Positions 1 through 12,375 of a stretch of DNA of 64,000 nt are shown one piece after another (the first letter of the stretch is position 1; each line of letters starts with the position of its first letter). Under the pieces are notes generated by a model, which worked only from the letters and a program-made list of their open reading frames with translations, did no database searches and was not told where the DNA came from. The position numbers were made by a program, and so were the translations under genes. The DNA is from Rutstroemia sp. NJR-2017a BVV2 (Eukaryota; Ascomycota; Leotiomycetes; Helotiales; Rutstroemiaceae): NCBI GenBank assembly GCA_002946415.1, contig NJPS01000022.1, positions 868,001 to 932,000 on the forward strand, given 5' to 3'.

Positions 1-2
1 GA

Positions 3-173
3 GATGTCGCTGCGGACCAGAGGACAGCGGAACTGTACTCGGCGGTAGGCGATATGATTGGGACGGACCCCTCCATTGTCTGCTTGATGAGATGGATATT
101 GATGGGTTTGCAGAAAGGAACACGACGAAGCATGTCGTCATCGATGGAAATATTCTGGAAAAGGGGTCAATGA
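3..173 (+). CDS. Possible 3' end of an unidentified gene cut by the window edge
   Basis: Frame 3 is open from the window edge to a TGA at 171-173, giving 56 residues with protein-like composition (Asp/Ala/Leu-rich start, a hydrophobic middle, a basic end). I do not recognise the family. Frame 2 is also open, to a stop at 281-283, so the frame choice is a judgement based on composition. It could equally be an untranslated 3' region. If real, the gene starts left of this window and its product cannot be named from this fragment. Confidence 0.28.
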   Translation, partial: DVAADQRTAELYSAVGDMIGTDPSIVCLMRWILMGLQKGTRRSMSSSMEIFWKRGQ

Positions 174-3100
174 AAATTTGCTCGAAGGACCATAGGAAGT
201 ATTCTTTCGACATGCCATCATGCATGTGTTTCTCCTTCCTTTGTGTTGTTCTCCTTCGTATCTGGCGAAATAGAGATTATTGAAGCGAGCGAATTAATGG
301 CTAGTAATGCAACTAATTCGTACAGCCTCCGCATACTGACACTTACTTATGCATGCGATAGCGAAAGTAAGAAGTTAGCTGGCTGTAGCTTTCTTATTTT
401 CGAAAGCCGCTTTTGAACCGAGCGGCGAGTTCTCCGTCATCACGAGTCAGTTATTTGATGAGAAGGCTGCCCACGGATGCTGAAGCAGCGAGACATCTAC
501 AGCTGATGTTAGACATTTTGAGTGGAGGAGGGAGACCCTGGGACGTTGCCAAGGCTTTAGATGAACCAGGAAGGTCAAGTATAAGAATTTAGCATAGCTT
601 TTGTTGTAAAACCATACCTCGGGTAGAAAGAAGTTGAGACGAAATGCCATGGTAAAATTTTGACCGATAAGTTGATTATTCGCCCCAATTTGACGCCCGA
701 AATTCTCGTCACCGGGGAATCAGCACATTCTACCGTATCTGCGAAGTAAGGCGGAATGAGAAGGGAAAAGGGGGAGGGGAGGGGTAGGTGGGTTAGGCAA
801 AGATCTTCCTGATGATCGATAATCTGAAACGACCCAGGATTGTGCTTGATAATCGGGTGCAAATTTCTGTAGTGATGGTGGGAGTACCTGCACGACCCTT
901 AATACCTCCCGTACGGGTAGGTATTTTGTCGGGTTCGTTAGTGATGTTTCGCTGGGTTTGAGGGACTGGTAGCATGAAAAGTGTCTCTGCTTGTCGGTGC
1001 TTGAATGTTCCCACCCGGATTCATTTGTTATGCACGGAAGCATAGATAGTTCTTCTCGTCCTTCGTAGAATGCGGTTCTGTACGGTAGACTCCTCTCCGG
1101 ACAGCCGTCACTAGGTTCATCCCCATACTTGAAGTTCGAATAAGATTTGACTTCACTGTGCTGTGCTGTGCTGTACCGGCATCCAGAGGAGGATGACTAC
1201 AGTATGAGAAGGGCAAGGAGACCCCAACTATCGAATATGTCGTACCATGCAGCAGACGCAATGCAAGCAAGGCTGGTGGAGAGAGTGAAAGAGCAATACA
1301 GAGTAACGAACAAAAGCCTCAGCCGTTAGTAAAATATATTGAACCCCATCGTTGGCCATGGGAGACCGCCTGATTTCGATGTTTGGTTCACAACCTAGCA
1401 GCTGGGCACGTATGCTGCACGCTGCATACTGCACGCTGCATGCGAATGAGGAGTTTAATTGGCCGAAGCAAACCGAACGAGAGCTGCCATCCGTTTGCTC
1501 CAATTAGATAGGCATAAAATATAAAATCATGATCGCGAGGACGAAATGTATGGTGGGATATGTCGGTGGGGTGCATATTGTGTTGTGTGTCATGTATTTG
1601 TCCTGTCGTGCCTGTCTCACGAACCCATTTATCCAACCTGGCAGCCTGAGCTTGAGCCTGAGCAGTCCCTTCCTGTTGCATTTCGTTCTTTCTACTCCTT
1701 CCATTCCGTCCATTCCCTCTTCTCATCCTAATCCTTGCGACTCGCGAGAAGATTGCACCGTTGAACCGCTTGACGGAGAAGGAGAACATTGTCCTAAAGC
1801 ACGTTAAGCTCCTTTGGGACATTTAGCATGATCGCCCAGGAAGGCTGATAATTTTGTGAGATTCTGAGAATTACTCGTATGGCAGGCTAACCAATCACAT
1901 ATCGGTATCTCCGGGAGTGCGGAGAGTCTCTGATCAAGTAGCCAATGATATTAAGAAGGACCTGAATCTCCCCCTTGATAGTCGACGAAATGAATGATTT
2001 GGCCGTCCGAAGATCAAATCGGGTAATAGTCGAACATTCGTTGTCCACGAGCTCTCAAGGATTATTTCGAACTCGGCTCTTGGGAAAGTCCTTGCACTGC
2101 TGCACACCACACCACACCACACCACACCCCATCCAACTCATCAGAGATCACAGCCGCCTTGAACTTTGCCTCTGTGGCTCTGTGCCTCTGTGCCTCTGTG
2201 CCTCTTCAACAAGCTGCCCATCACAGTCTGCTATCTACCGCCCACCGTCTACCGTCTACCGTCTTTTGCCCAACCTCCACCCCTTCCGCTCTTCACCAAT
2301 ATTGTCCCCTGATTATTAGTAGATATACTTCGTAGATGCTTTGAGAGACTTCACTGACACCTCAAAGTCCCACTTCGGAAAGTCAAAATTCGATTCTCAC
2401 TAAACCCCAAAGACGAAAGTGCTAGCACTAGAAGCATTTAGCATTTCTGTGCGAAGGTGCTACAACCAGGTTGACCGGCTTGCTGGGGAGGCTGTACTTG
2501 CTAGGTACGGCAACTTCTACGAACTTGCGAAGTACGAAGTAAGCTGGCGCTGGGAGAGAGGAGAGGAGACCTACGTCCGTCCCTCTTCGTATTTTATATC
2601 CGTGCGATGATTGATTAGATTTCTACCTTGATACAATTCAATATCAGACCAAAAACTAAAAAAGAACCTAAAACCGAAAGAACCACTCCAATTTCGAGGT
2701 CCGTCGGACTGTCTCTCACTCCAGGAAAAAAGCTTCAATATTCTTTATGCCGTCCCTCAATTTTATCTAAACTTGTACCATCACAATAACACAACAACAT
2801 CCACCACCACCACTACAGCCAGAGCCTCCTCCATCTCTGCGCTGTGCAAGCAGAGAAAACCACACTCCTTTTGATTTGCGTTTTATTTCCGCACGTACGA
2901 GTTGTCTTATACTTTTTACCGCACTCATCGTACTACAAGTACAAGTATTACGGCAATCCCTCCACCCTTTATCTGGGACTTGCTGCGTTTTTTGATACAC
3001 CCTTCCAATCGGGAATCGGCACTGTCGCTTCGTGGTGGAGTTCAGGTGTCGCGTTGACAAGGGAGTAGAAAGACCCGTTGGAACTTCTTAAAAGAAGACA

Positions 3101-3393
3101 AGACATTCACAACTACAACAGAAAATTCCCCCAAAGGTAATTCTCTCAATAGTTCTCTTTGCCTTTAATCAACCGTCTTCCCGCTTCGACAAAGGAACAT
3201 GATTTTGTGACGGGTTTTAATTTATTTGCTCTTCATCTTATCCTAACAAGCCCTGCAGTTCGCTCATTAATCGGACTCGCATCTCAACTTCCGACCGAAT
3301 TCCGATCATCGTGGCAGAGGCACCAAAAGAATAAGATAAACGGAGAATTTCAAACAACGACGAAGCAGCCTGGCTGCAATCCCACGGTCGAAG
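174..3393. other. Intergenic region and long 5' leader of the histidine kinase gene
   Basis: No convincing protein gene is visible over 3.2 kb. The part nearest the kinase (about 2600-3390) is rich in C/T and A tracts, as expected for a fungal promoter and leader, and holds short ATG-started frames such as 2844-3068 and 3159-3401 that would act as upstream ORFs if transcribed. Simple repeats lie at 2101-2128 (CACCA units), 2170-2203 (CTCTGTGC units) and 2245-2265 (CCGTCTA units). Confidence 0.6.
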
Positions 3394-6300
3394 ATGTGTG
3401 AGGAAACGTTAGCTGCTACCACTGCGATTTTGCAAGGCATCGCGACGACCAATCTCAACCTCTCACAGTCGCATAGTTATGGCAGCAAAGGCCTCAAACT
3501 TCCGGGGGCGGATACGGCAGAGAAGCTTGCACTTGAGCGAGAGATAGCGGCGTTGGTGTTGAGGGTTCAAAGACTGGAAACAAAAGCGATCACAGCCAAC
3601 AATCACACACTACCGGATACGCCAAACGAAATAGGAGCGCCGTCTGCTTTTGCAGATGTTCTCACTGGTGCTCCATCAAGATCCTCCAAGACGACTACAT
3701 CGTCAAGGCAGCAACTCGTAAATTCGTTACTCGCAGCTAGAGAAACGCCCACAGGAGGTGACAGGCCGCCCAAATTCACAAAACTGAGCGATGAAGAACT
3801 CGAGGCACTCCGAGAACATGTCGACCACCAGTCCAAACAGCTTGATAGCCAGGCCTCCGAGTTGGCTGGTGTTCATGCTCAACTGTTTGAACAGAAACAA
3901 AGACAGGAACAAGCACTCAATCTTCTGGAGGTCGAGCGTGTAGCAGCACTCGAACGAGAACTTAAAAAGCATCAGCAAGCCAACGAGGCTTTCCAGAAGG
4001 CGCTGCGAGAAATTGGAGAAATCGTTACTGCTGTCGCCAGAGGTGACCTCAGCAAAAAGGTGCAAATCCACTCCGTGGAGATGGACCCTGAAATTACAAC
4101 TTTCAAGCGGGTAAGAATTGCACATCGAAACGCTTTCAACAATTGTCTGATTTGTGTTTAGGTAATTAATACTATGATGGATCAACTTCAAATATTCTCC
4201 AGCGAAGTGTCCCGTGTGGCCAGAGAGGTCGGCACAGAAGGTATCCTTGGCGGGCAGGCAAGAATTTCAGGTGTTGATGGCACATGGAAGGAGTTGACTG
4301 ATAATGGTATGCTGACGATGCTCCTACCAGTATGAATATACCTGCTTACAATGTATAGTCAATATCATGGCACAGAATCTCACCGACCAAGTGAGAGAAA
4401 TCGCATCTGTTACCACAGCAGTAGCGCACGGAGACCTCACACAGAAAATCGAGAGACCTGCTCAAGGTGAAATACTCCAACTGCAGCAGACGATTAATAC
4501 CATGGTGGACCAACTACGATCGTTCGCCGCGGAAGTTACCCGAGTAGCAAGAGATGTCGGAACAGAAGGTATTCTTGGGGGACAAGCGGAGATCGAAGGT
4601 GTCCAGGGCATGTGGAACACTTTGATAGTCAACGTCAACGCTATGGCCAACAACCTTACTACACAAGTGCGCGACATAGCAATTGTTACGACAGCTGTGG
4701 CCAAGGGAGATCTTACCCAAAAGGTTCAGGCGGAGTGCAAGGGAGAAATCAAGCAGCTGAAGGAGACCATCAACTCCATGGTGGACCAATTGCAACAGTT
4801 CGCGCGAGAAGTCACAAAGATTGCTAGAGAGGTCGGCACCGAGGGAAGACTTGGAGGCCAGGCTACGGTACATGACGTTGAAGGCACATGGAGAGACCTA
4901 ACCGAAAATGTGAATGGTATGGCCATGAATCTTACGACACAAGTGCGAGAAATTGCCAAAGTTACCACTGCTGTGGCAAGAGGAGACTTGACGAAGAAGA
5001 TCGAAGTGGAAGTCAGGGGAGAGATTGCATCCTTGAAAGACACCATCAATACCATGGTTGACAGGCTCGGTACATTTGCCTTCGAGGTCAGCAAAGTCGC
5101 TAGAGAGGTCGGAACCGATGGAACCCTTGGTGGGCAAGCGCAAGTCGACAATGTGGAAGGAAAATGGAAGGATTTAACCGAGAACGTGAACACTATGGCT
5201 AGGAACTTGACCACTCAAGTGCGCGGAATCTCAACGGTTACGCAAGCCATTGCCAATGGTGACATGAGTCAAAAGATCGAAGTTGCAGCTGCGGGTGAAA
5301 TACTCGTATTGAAGGAGACAATAAATAATATGGTCGACAGATTGAGTATCTTCTCAAACGAGGTGCAAAGAGTCGCCAGAGATGTGGGTGTGGATGGTAA
5401 GATGGGAGGACAAGCTGACGTTGCTGGTATTGGGGGACGTTGGAAGGAGATTACAACTGGTATGCGACCTTTATAGATCTACCAACATGACGTTTGTCTA
5501 CGAGTATAAGCTAACCATTGCAGATGTCAACACTATGGCAAACAACTTGACGACCCAAGTGCGAGCTTTCGGTGATATCACAAACGCCGCAACTGATGGC
5601 GACTTCACGAAGCTGATCACAGTCGAAGCATCTGGTGAAATGGATGAACTGAAACGAAAGATCAACCAGATGGTTTACAACTTAAGGGATAGTATTCAGA
5701 GAAACACTTTGGCCAGAGAAGCTGCCGAGTTTGCCAACAGAACAAAGTCCGAGTTCTTGGCCAACATGTCTCACGAAATACGTACTCCGATGAATGGAAT
5801 CATAGGTATTGAGCTTCCCCTCCCTTCAACTCGTCAATCTATCTCGAATTCATACTGACCTGAATAGGCATGACTCAATTAACTCTGGATACGGAACTCA
5901 CTCAATACCAGCGCGAAATGCTCAACATTGTCCACAGTTTGGCTAACAGTCTATTGACCATCATAGACGATATTTTGGATTTGTCGAAGATTGAAGCCAA
6001 CCGTATGGTGATGGAGGAGATTCCATATACACTTCGAGGAACAGTCTTCAACGCCCTGAAGACCCTTGCTGTGAAAGCTAATGAGCGATTCCTGGATCTC
6101 ACCTATCGTGTTGACAGCTCGGTTCCTGACCACGTCGTTGGTGATTCATTCCGTCTCAGGCAAATTATCCTCAACTTGGTTGGAAATGCCATCAAATTCA
6201 CAGAGCATGGTGAAGTTTCTTTGACGATTCGGAAGGCCGAGCAAGACGATTGTGAACCCAACGAGTACGCGATCGAATTCTGCGTTTCGGACACTGGTAT

Positions 6301-7671
6301 TGGTATTCAAGCTGACAAACTCAACCTGATCTTCGATACTTTCCAACAAGCCGATGGATCTATGACGAGGAAGTTCGGTGGTACCGGTCTTGGTCTTTCC
6401 ATTTCCAAGAGACTCGTAAACCTCATGCGCGGAGATGTGTGGGTCAAGAGTCAATATGGAAAGGGTAGTTCCTTCTACTTTACTTGCACAGTTCGTCTTG
6501 CGACCTCGGACATCAGCTTTATCCAGAAGCAGCTCAAGCCGTACCAAGGTCACAATGTCCTCTTCATCGACAAAGGACACACAGGCCATGGCAAGGAGAT
6601 AATTAACATGCTCACCCAACTCGGTCTCGTTCCTGTAGTTGTCGATTCCGAACAACATACCAACCTGCTTGGCAACGGAAGAACCAAGGAGAGAATTGCA
6701 TCTACATATGATGTAATTGTCCTGGATTCTATCGAAACTGCTAGGAGCCTAAGATCCATTGACGAATTCAAGTACATTCCGATTGTCCTTCTGGCCCCTG
6801 TCGTCCACGTCAGTTTGAAGTCTGCTTTGGATCTTGGTATTACCTCTTACATGACAACACCATGCTTGACGATCGATCTCGGTAACGGCATGATTCCTGC
6901 TCTGGAAAACCGCGCCGCACCCTCTTTGGCTGATAATACCAAGTCATTTGATATCTTGCTGGCTGAAGACAACATCGTCAACCAACGCTTTGCTGTTAAG
7001 ATCTTGGAGAAATACCATCACGTTGTCACTGTTGTTGGAAACGGTCAAGAAGCCCTGGATGCTGTCAAGGAGAAGAAATACGACGTCATTCTTATGGACG
7101 TTCAAATGCCCATCATGGTAGGACTGGAGTAAACTAATATCTGAACAAAAGCTAATTCTATACTAGGGAGGATTTGAAGCAACGGCCAAAATCCGAGAAT
7201 ACGAACGCAGCCTTGGAACCCAAAGGACGCCCATTATCGCTCTTACGGCACATGCTATGCTTGGCGACCGAGAAAAATGTATACAAGCTCAGATGGACGA
7301 ATATCTCTCCAAACCTCTCAAGCAGAATCATCTGATTCAAACCATTCTGAAATGTGCAACACTTGGTGGAGCATTGTTGGAGAAAGGTAGAGAACGACAA
7401 AATCACGAGGAGAGTCCCAATTCCAAAAACGGCACTCAGACTCAGCATGCTGGATCAAGTCCAACTCAGACCCATTTGAGACCGCCCATCGAACCTCGCG
7501 CATACACAACAACAGGACCAATATCCCATGGAAGTTTGGAAAGCCCGTCAGTTGTGACATCAGAGGTTGAGGATCCGCTTTCAAGGGTAAGCAGTTGCTA
7601 GTTTACATTCCACCTTCCAAATCCCGTACTAAGCAATTGCGTAGCTTCTTATGCGTGCGCATAGCAGCTAA
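3394..7671 (+). CDS. nik1: Group III hybrid histidine kinase, HAMP-repeat osmosensor (Nik1/Os-1/Bos1 type)
   Basis: Cytosolic hybrid sensor kinase feeding the Ypd1 phosphorelay and the Hog1/Sak1 MAPK pathway. It is the known target-linked protein for dicarboximide, phenylpyrrole and related fungicides. Seven exons are inferred: 3394-4110, 4162-4306, 4359-5459, 5524-5805, 5868-7117, 7167-7586, 7645-7671, giving 1313 aa, close to the usual length of this family. Residues about 190-700 are tandem HAMP units with recurring VTTAVA..GDLT and VGTEG.LGGQA blocks. The phosphoacceptor His is residue 738 in [11 protein letters not shown]. ATPase boxes follow ([27 protein letters not shown]). The receiver domain has its phosphoacceptor Asp at residue 1159 in LMDVQMP and a SKPL lysine. 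The last exon codes only eight residues (LLMRAHSS), a conserved family ending that supports the final intron. No lesion is visible. Family identity is firm; the exact start is likely but not proven. Confidence 0.97.
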
Positions 7672-9809
7672 TGAGGTTCAACTCGCCAAAAACTTGAGAT
7701 ATGATATATGGAATGACACTGGGAAGCTGTTTTAACTGCTCCACCTTTTTTCTTTTCTTTTTCGTAGATACCACCACCTGCGAGTACAAAGTTTTCTTTT
7801 TTCCCTCAATCTCATTCGATTATATTTCGAACGGCGGAGGCGTTCTATGGGATTTGGGGGGTTTTATAAATGCTACTTCGTCAAATATATGGAAGACGGA
7901 TAAGCAATGTTTGGCTGCATGGAATGTTTGCCTTTTTTGTTTTGGCTTGCAGTTTTTTTTCCGGCACTGCTTTGCTTACTTCGCTTCATGACACTCGCTC
8001 CGATGTGGAAGCATGGTGTTTGCTACTATTACTTTTGTCTGGTTCGGTCTTGAGGATAAGTTCCCGTTGTCTTCGTTATCGGATTTCAAGGGCGGAGGGA
8101 GGAAAGCTCGTGATGGATGATCGGTCGGTCGTTTCGGAGCGTAACATGGATCGGATGGATGGATGGACGAATGAATGCGTGGATGGAAGGCGTGGCCATT
8201 CATTTGAATAATGACAATGACATCCACTGCACAGCATAACATAGCATACATGCACCCACATATATTTGAAAGGAGGGGTGGTGGATGGAACGGAATAGGA
8301 TGGGGCGGGGGGCGAAACAAATTTTACAAACGCTTCGACATATGTGATTTTGATGTATGGAGACTAGGAATTGAATTGAATGATCATGACGATAAAAAGA
8401 AAAGGAAAGGTCGCTGTTTGTGCGGGCATGCTGTGCTGTGTGCTGTATCACGACGTGCTAACTTGATGGCTTGCTTGTTTGGTCCGGTAGAAAGAGGGAT
8501 CTAGGAGGGGTTGGGGGGACTCTTTCTCGTATACCAACTACAGTAGGCAAGTTAACCTCCAGCCTACCTACCAGCGAGCGAGCGAGTGATGTATACATGT
8601 CGAGGAGAGCTTAACTCCGCACTGTATCGATTTTCACATCTCCACTCGACTCTACCTTCGGCACATGTTAATGTTGGCCGAAAGATGTCTCGACTCGACC
8701 TGTATGCAGACATACACATACATATAAGTCCGATTCGGATATCTATGTCTATCTTTCTATCTTTATTTACATGTCGTGTCACCCCAAGGGCGCGGCAGAG
8801 ATTTTGACAACGTTGTAGATGTGGATGTGGATATAGTTGTCGTAGTCGTAAGCCTACTGTAGAGAGGCGTTCAGCAGTCAGCATGTCTACCTCCCCCCCC
8901 CTCTCGTGGCAATGCTAGGGTTGGGATGGCTGTATGTATGCATAATGTGCGTGTCTCCGTTTACGAAGTGTTCATTGACCTTGGTAGAATGAATGAATGG
9001 CTGGCTGGCTGGCTGGCTCATAACGTATCTCTTTTCCTTCTGGGACATTTCCAGGATCTGTCTGGTGAAAGGTTTGAGTTCGTATGGTATCGTATCGTAT
9101 CGTATGGCAGTAGGCATTGTAGGTTAAGAAGGGGAACATGGGGAGAGAGGGAGGCTGAAGACAATAAGACATTCGCACTCATGCGTACCAAACGGCTATA
9201 CCCCATCCCCCTTCTCTACAAGGATCGTATATTAATCAATCTCACCTACATTTACTTCTTACTTTTACTTCTTACTTCCCTTACCGTATCAGCGTTGTAC
9301 CCAGCTTGCGTCGTCAAATTACAGCCGAGGAGAGCGAGCACAAATCCCTCTTCCCACTGACTCATCCGGCCAGCTTAGACGCCGAGGTGGAAAGCAAAGC
9401 AATCACGTGTGTGGTACGGTGGTAGGATGAGATGAGATAGGTTTATGCAAGGTGCTGACGGGTGGGGAGGTGGGATACGGCAGAGATTATGTGGGGTGGG
9501 GATATAGGGATGGATATAAGGAATTTAGAATTGGAGTTAGGGTTGATAAGTGTCGGAGTTTGGGTACGTACTGTATAGGGAGTCGGGAGTTAAGTATACC
9601 GAGGGGATGGAGATGACCGGTGATCAGTTATTCATTTCCTCGACTTCGGTGTAGGAATAGTTTTGAGAGAATTTTATGATTTTCTTCGTGGAACGTGGTA
9701 TTTGATTATGAGCTATTATTCGCAAACATCGTTCAAAGTGTTTTGCCTTCCGACGAGGATTTTCTCCTACCTCTTCTCGGTCCCCTCTTGCTTCCTCACA
9801 ATCTTGACC
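7672..9809. other. Intergenic, with simple repeats
   Basis: This spans the 3' flanks of two convergent genes. No protein family is recognisable. The open frames (for example 8926-9360) run through simple repeats such as GGCT at 9000-9018 and GTATC units at 9084-9106 and look accidental. Several G/A-rich tracts occur at 8260-8320 and 9420-9620. Confidence 0.6.
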
Positions 9810-10838
9810 TTAGAGATCAATATCAGGTCCAAATCCAAAATCCACTGGTTCCTCCACAGCATTCATTCTCGTCCATTCATCAATAGCATCCATATTCTTA
9901 CAGATCTTCGTTTCCGGTAGTTGAGGCAACGGTATTTTAGCCACTGAATCCCACTGCCAAGACACAGGCGTCGTGTCGCCGTTGCAGAGCAGGGACTGGC
10001 GGATCCAGTCTAAACAGTGATCTGTGAAGTCGCGTTTTCGTCAGTCCAGTTTAAGTACTGATGTAAAGAAGGCGAGAGGGAGAAGAAGAACAGAGGAAAG
10101 GTAGAAGTAAACTAACCAAGATGTTTCGCCCCATGCCCAGTGTAATTTCTCCTCCCACCAGGTAAATAGAAGTCCTTGAAATGCGGTAAGCGATAGTGCT
10201 CAACTCCATCGAGCCAGAGCGCTTGTCGGATTGAATTGAGGCAATGTAGCTGGTGATAGATCTCCAGCTGGATAAGGTATTTTGACGGGTCTGATGGGAT
10301 GGGTAGGGTTTTAAGGGGGAGACGGTCGGCAAGCGAGGGAGGTATGGAGGTGTGCATGCTCTCTGGATGGGTTCTTAGCAAGAAAATCTTAGGAATGAGA
10401 GGAAAGAATGGGATTCCAAATACCATTGTAGAGCATCTGCCATTTATCATCAGTGGTATGGTCGGGGAGACCAGTTGCTGGGTTCGCCATGAAAGGATTG
10501 TGGTAATGGAGCGAGTTGGATTGTTGAACAGGAATATACTGTATGATTTCCTGTACCGGTGCTATTTGAACGTGGAGTTAATTGCCAGAAACCAGAATAG
10601 GTGACTGAATCGCTGGATACTGACTGTACATCTGAAGACTGCCGGCAGCAGACCTAGAATTTTGCTCAACTATCACTACGGTGAGTGCTCCAGCGAGAAC
10701 AGCGGCAGCGTAGAGACATGCGAGAAATATGATATGAAGGTAATAAGAGATCCTTCGTCCTTGGGTCCGTTTCTTGCTCCATGACTTCTCTTCATCGTTG
10801 GTGTCTTGGACGAGGTGGTAAGCAGCGTCGTCTTCCAT
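9810..10838 (-). CDS. UstYa-like DUF3328 protein, putative RiPP-modifying oxidase
   Basis: Members of the UstYa (DUF3328) family act in fungal ribosomal-peptide pathways (ustiloxin, asperipin, phomopsin and others), where they are implicated in oxidative side-chain cyclisation of the core peptide; a few act in other secondary pathways. Proposed exons: 10838-10593, 10538-10424, 10362-10117, 10021-9810, about 272 aa, a normal family length. An N-terminal membrane segment lies at about residues 33-55. Both hallmark HXXHC motifs are present: HQLHC at 157-161 and HLDHC at 201-205, the second formed across intron 3. The downstream DHCLDWIRQSLLCNGD block and the SWQWD stretch also match the family. 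Introns 2 and 3 have clean borders. Intron 1 (10539-10592) is assumed because the continuous frame carries a TAA at 10578-10580, and its donor GTTTCT is weak, so a disabling mutation is possible. The gene is divergent from the repeat precursor at 12376. Confidence 0.88.
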
Positions 10839-12220
10839 TTTGGTGGAAGATAGATGATTGAGCGAGAAGAAAACATCAATTGAGTGATATACAGAGAATG
10901 GAAACAGGAAAAGGCGAGTTCTTCGACCAGGAAAAGGGGGAGTCCTTCGAGGAGGCCGAAGTGGAAGGGTTGGTAGAGTGTGGAAAGTTGTCATGCAATA
11001 CTTCGCCGTCGTAAACCATCCCAGTAGAGAGCACGTTCACGCGGGCTGTCCATGAAGTCATTCGAATCTAGAGCCAAAATGGCAAATGGGGTGGTGTACA
11101 TACTTGAATAGCCTATCGTGCTGTCAGGGATGCTTTTTGACGATGGACTACTATTTTCTCACCGCGAAAAATAAGATGCCAAGACAACATCATAAACCGT
11201 GGCTTGACTTTACCCCAGACAATCAACTTCGCCGTTATAGTTCTTGAGCAAGTGGTGGCGATTGGGTTGTAAGCTCCGGGGCAGTGAAATAATGATACCA
11301 TTGTACTCGGTATGGCAAATCGTAGAATCAACATAAGCAAATAGAACAATGTCAACAACAATGACCTTCACGGGTAATGCAATACCAAATGACAGTCGGC
11401 ATAGAACTTTCGAGTGACTATGAAGTACACGGTGAGTTCAGTCCCGGGAACTTTGGATTAGGCCAGATAGAGTTCTCGCCCGTATGGAACCTCGCCCAAC
11501 GACGGAGGTCTATTTGCCAACAAGAACAGGCAGTCGACGAATAGGCAAGAGTCAACTGGGGGTGAAGACCGAAAAGGTCTAGTTCGCGTCACTGCATGTT
11601 GCATAATGGAGTGCTCCTTGCTCGATAGTTGGAAAGTGAAGGCTAGGGGATGATACGATTACACTATCACGAATAGTTAGGTAACAGCGAAGACCGCCTC
11701 CAATGCCGACTAGCTTGGTAAGCTTTAGCCAAAGTGTCACATTTGGGGGGAAGATTGGAACTCTCCGAGGACGATGTCTTGTTGGCCGTTGATTGACATC
11801 TCCAACACTCGGGCAATCACCGATCTGTCGTTTCATATCACATAGCATGGCTCGGGAAGTTGCCAAAGAAGTAGGCATCATTTCCACTTGGAGGTAGTAC
11901 TGCATCTCACCTCAGCACTTTGCAGAAGTTGTTAACTCATTGACTAGGTTTGGGCTTCGTTGTGATGCGGGATAATGAGGCGATACGACGGGTTGCCTCT
12001 CCTGGATGGGTACAGCCTATGTTATCAATATCACAATCACCTTGCACACGGGCACACTTATGCCATGCAGACGCAGGCAGCGTGATGATTGATCGTTATA
12101 TTGCATGGTGTTATGAGCATGATTGAAGATGTGATCAAGAAGATACTCATTTGCATGTAATGATTCGACAGAATCAACTATGAGACGAGCTGACAGTCTT
12201 CTGCTCACTGTCAGGGTTCC

Positions 12221-12234
12221 CCGCTCGAGCTCGG
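12221..12234. promoter_or_regulatory. CCG-N8-CGG motif, candidate Zn2Cys6 binding site
   Basis: CCG at 12221-12223 and CGG at 12232-12234 flank eight bases, about 20 bp upstream of the TATA element of the precursor gene. Fungal Zn2Cys6 regulators bind paired CGG/CCG triplets with fixed spacing. No Zn2Cys6 regulator gene is present in this window, so this is only a candidate and could be chance. Confidence 0.25.
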
Positions 12235-12253
12235 TTCACTTCATGAGAAGAGT

Positions 12254-12261
12254 TATATAAA
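12254..12261 (+). promoter_or_regulatory. TATA box of the repeat precursor gene
   Basis: TATATAAA lies about 120 bp upstream of the ATG at 12376, followed by a C/T- and A-rich leader and a favourable start context (ACACCATGA). Such a strong TATA element fits a highly expressed, regulated secreted-protein gene. Confidence 0.55.
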
Positions 12262-12375
12262 GACAGCCATTTCGCTCCTAAAGATATCCTCATCAGCCTC
12301 CTCTTTGCAGCATACTGAACACATTCTTACCAAATTATTTCTCAATCTCCCAAACTTCATTCAAACTCCAACACC

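Larger units (their letters stand above)
10839..12375. other. Shared divergent promoter region of the UstYa-like gene and the repeat precursor
   Basis: The 1.5 kb holds no recognisable coding sequence; frames at 11113-11361 and 11579-11905 (minus) match nothing I know. Being the only upstream region for two divergent genes, it is the natural place for shared control. The precursor end carries a clear TATA element. Confidence 0.6.

Noticed and set aside
8926..9360. 144-codon plus-strand frame
   Set aside because: It runs through GGCT and GTATC simple repeats and has no recognisable motif or splice partner.
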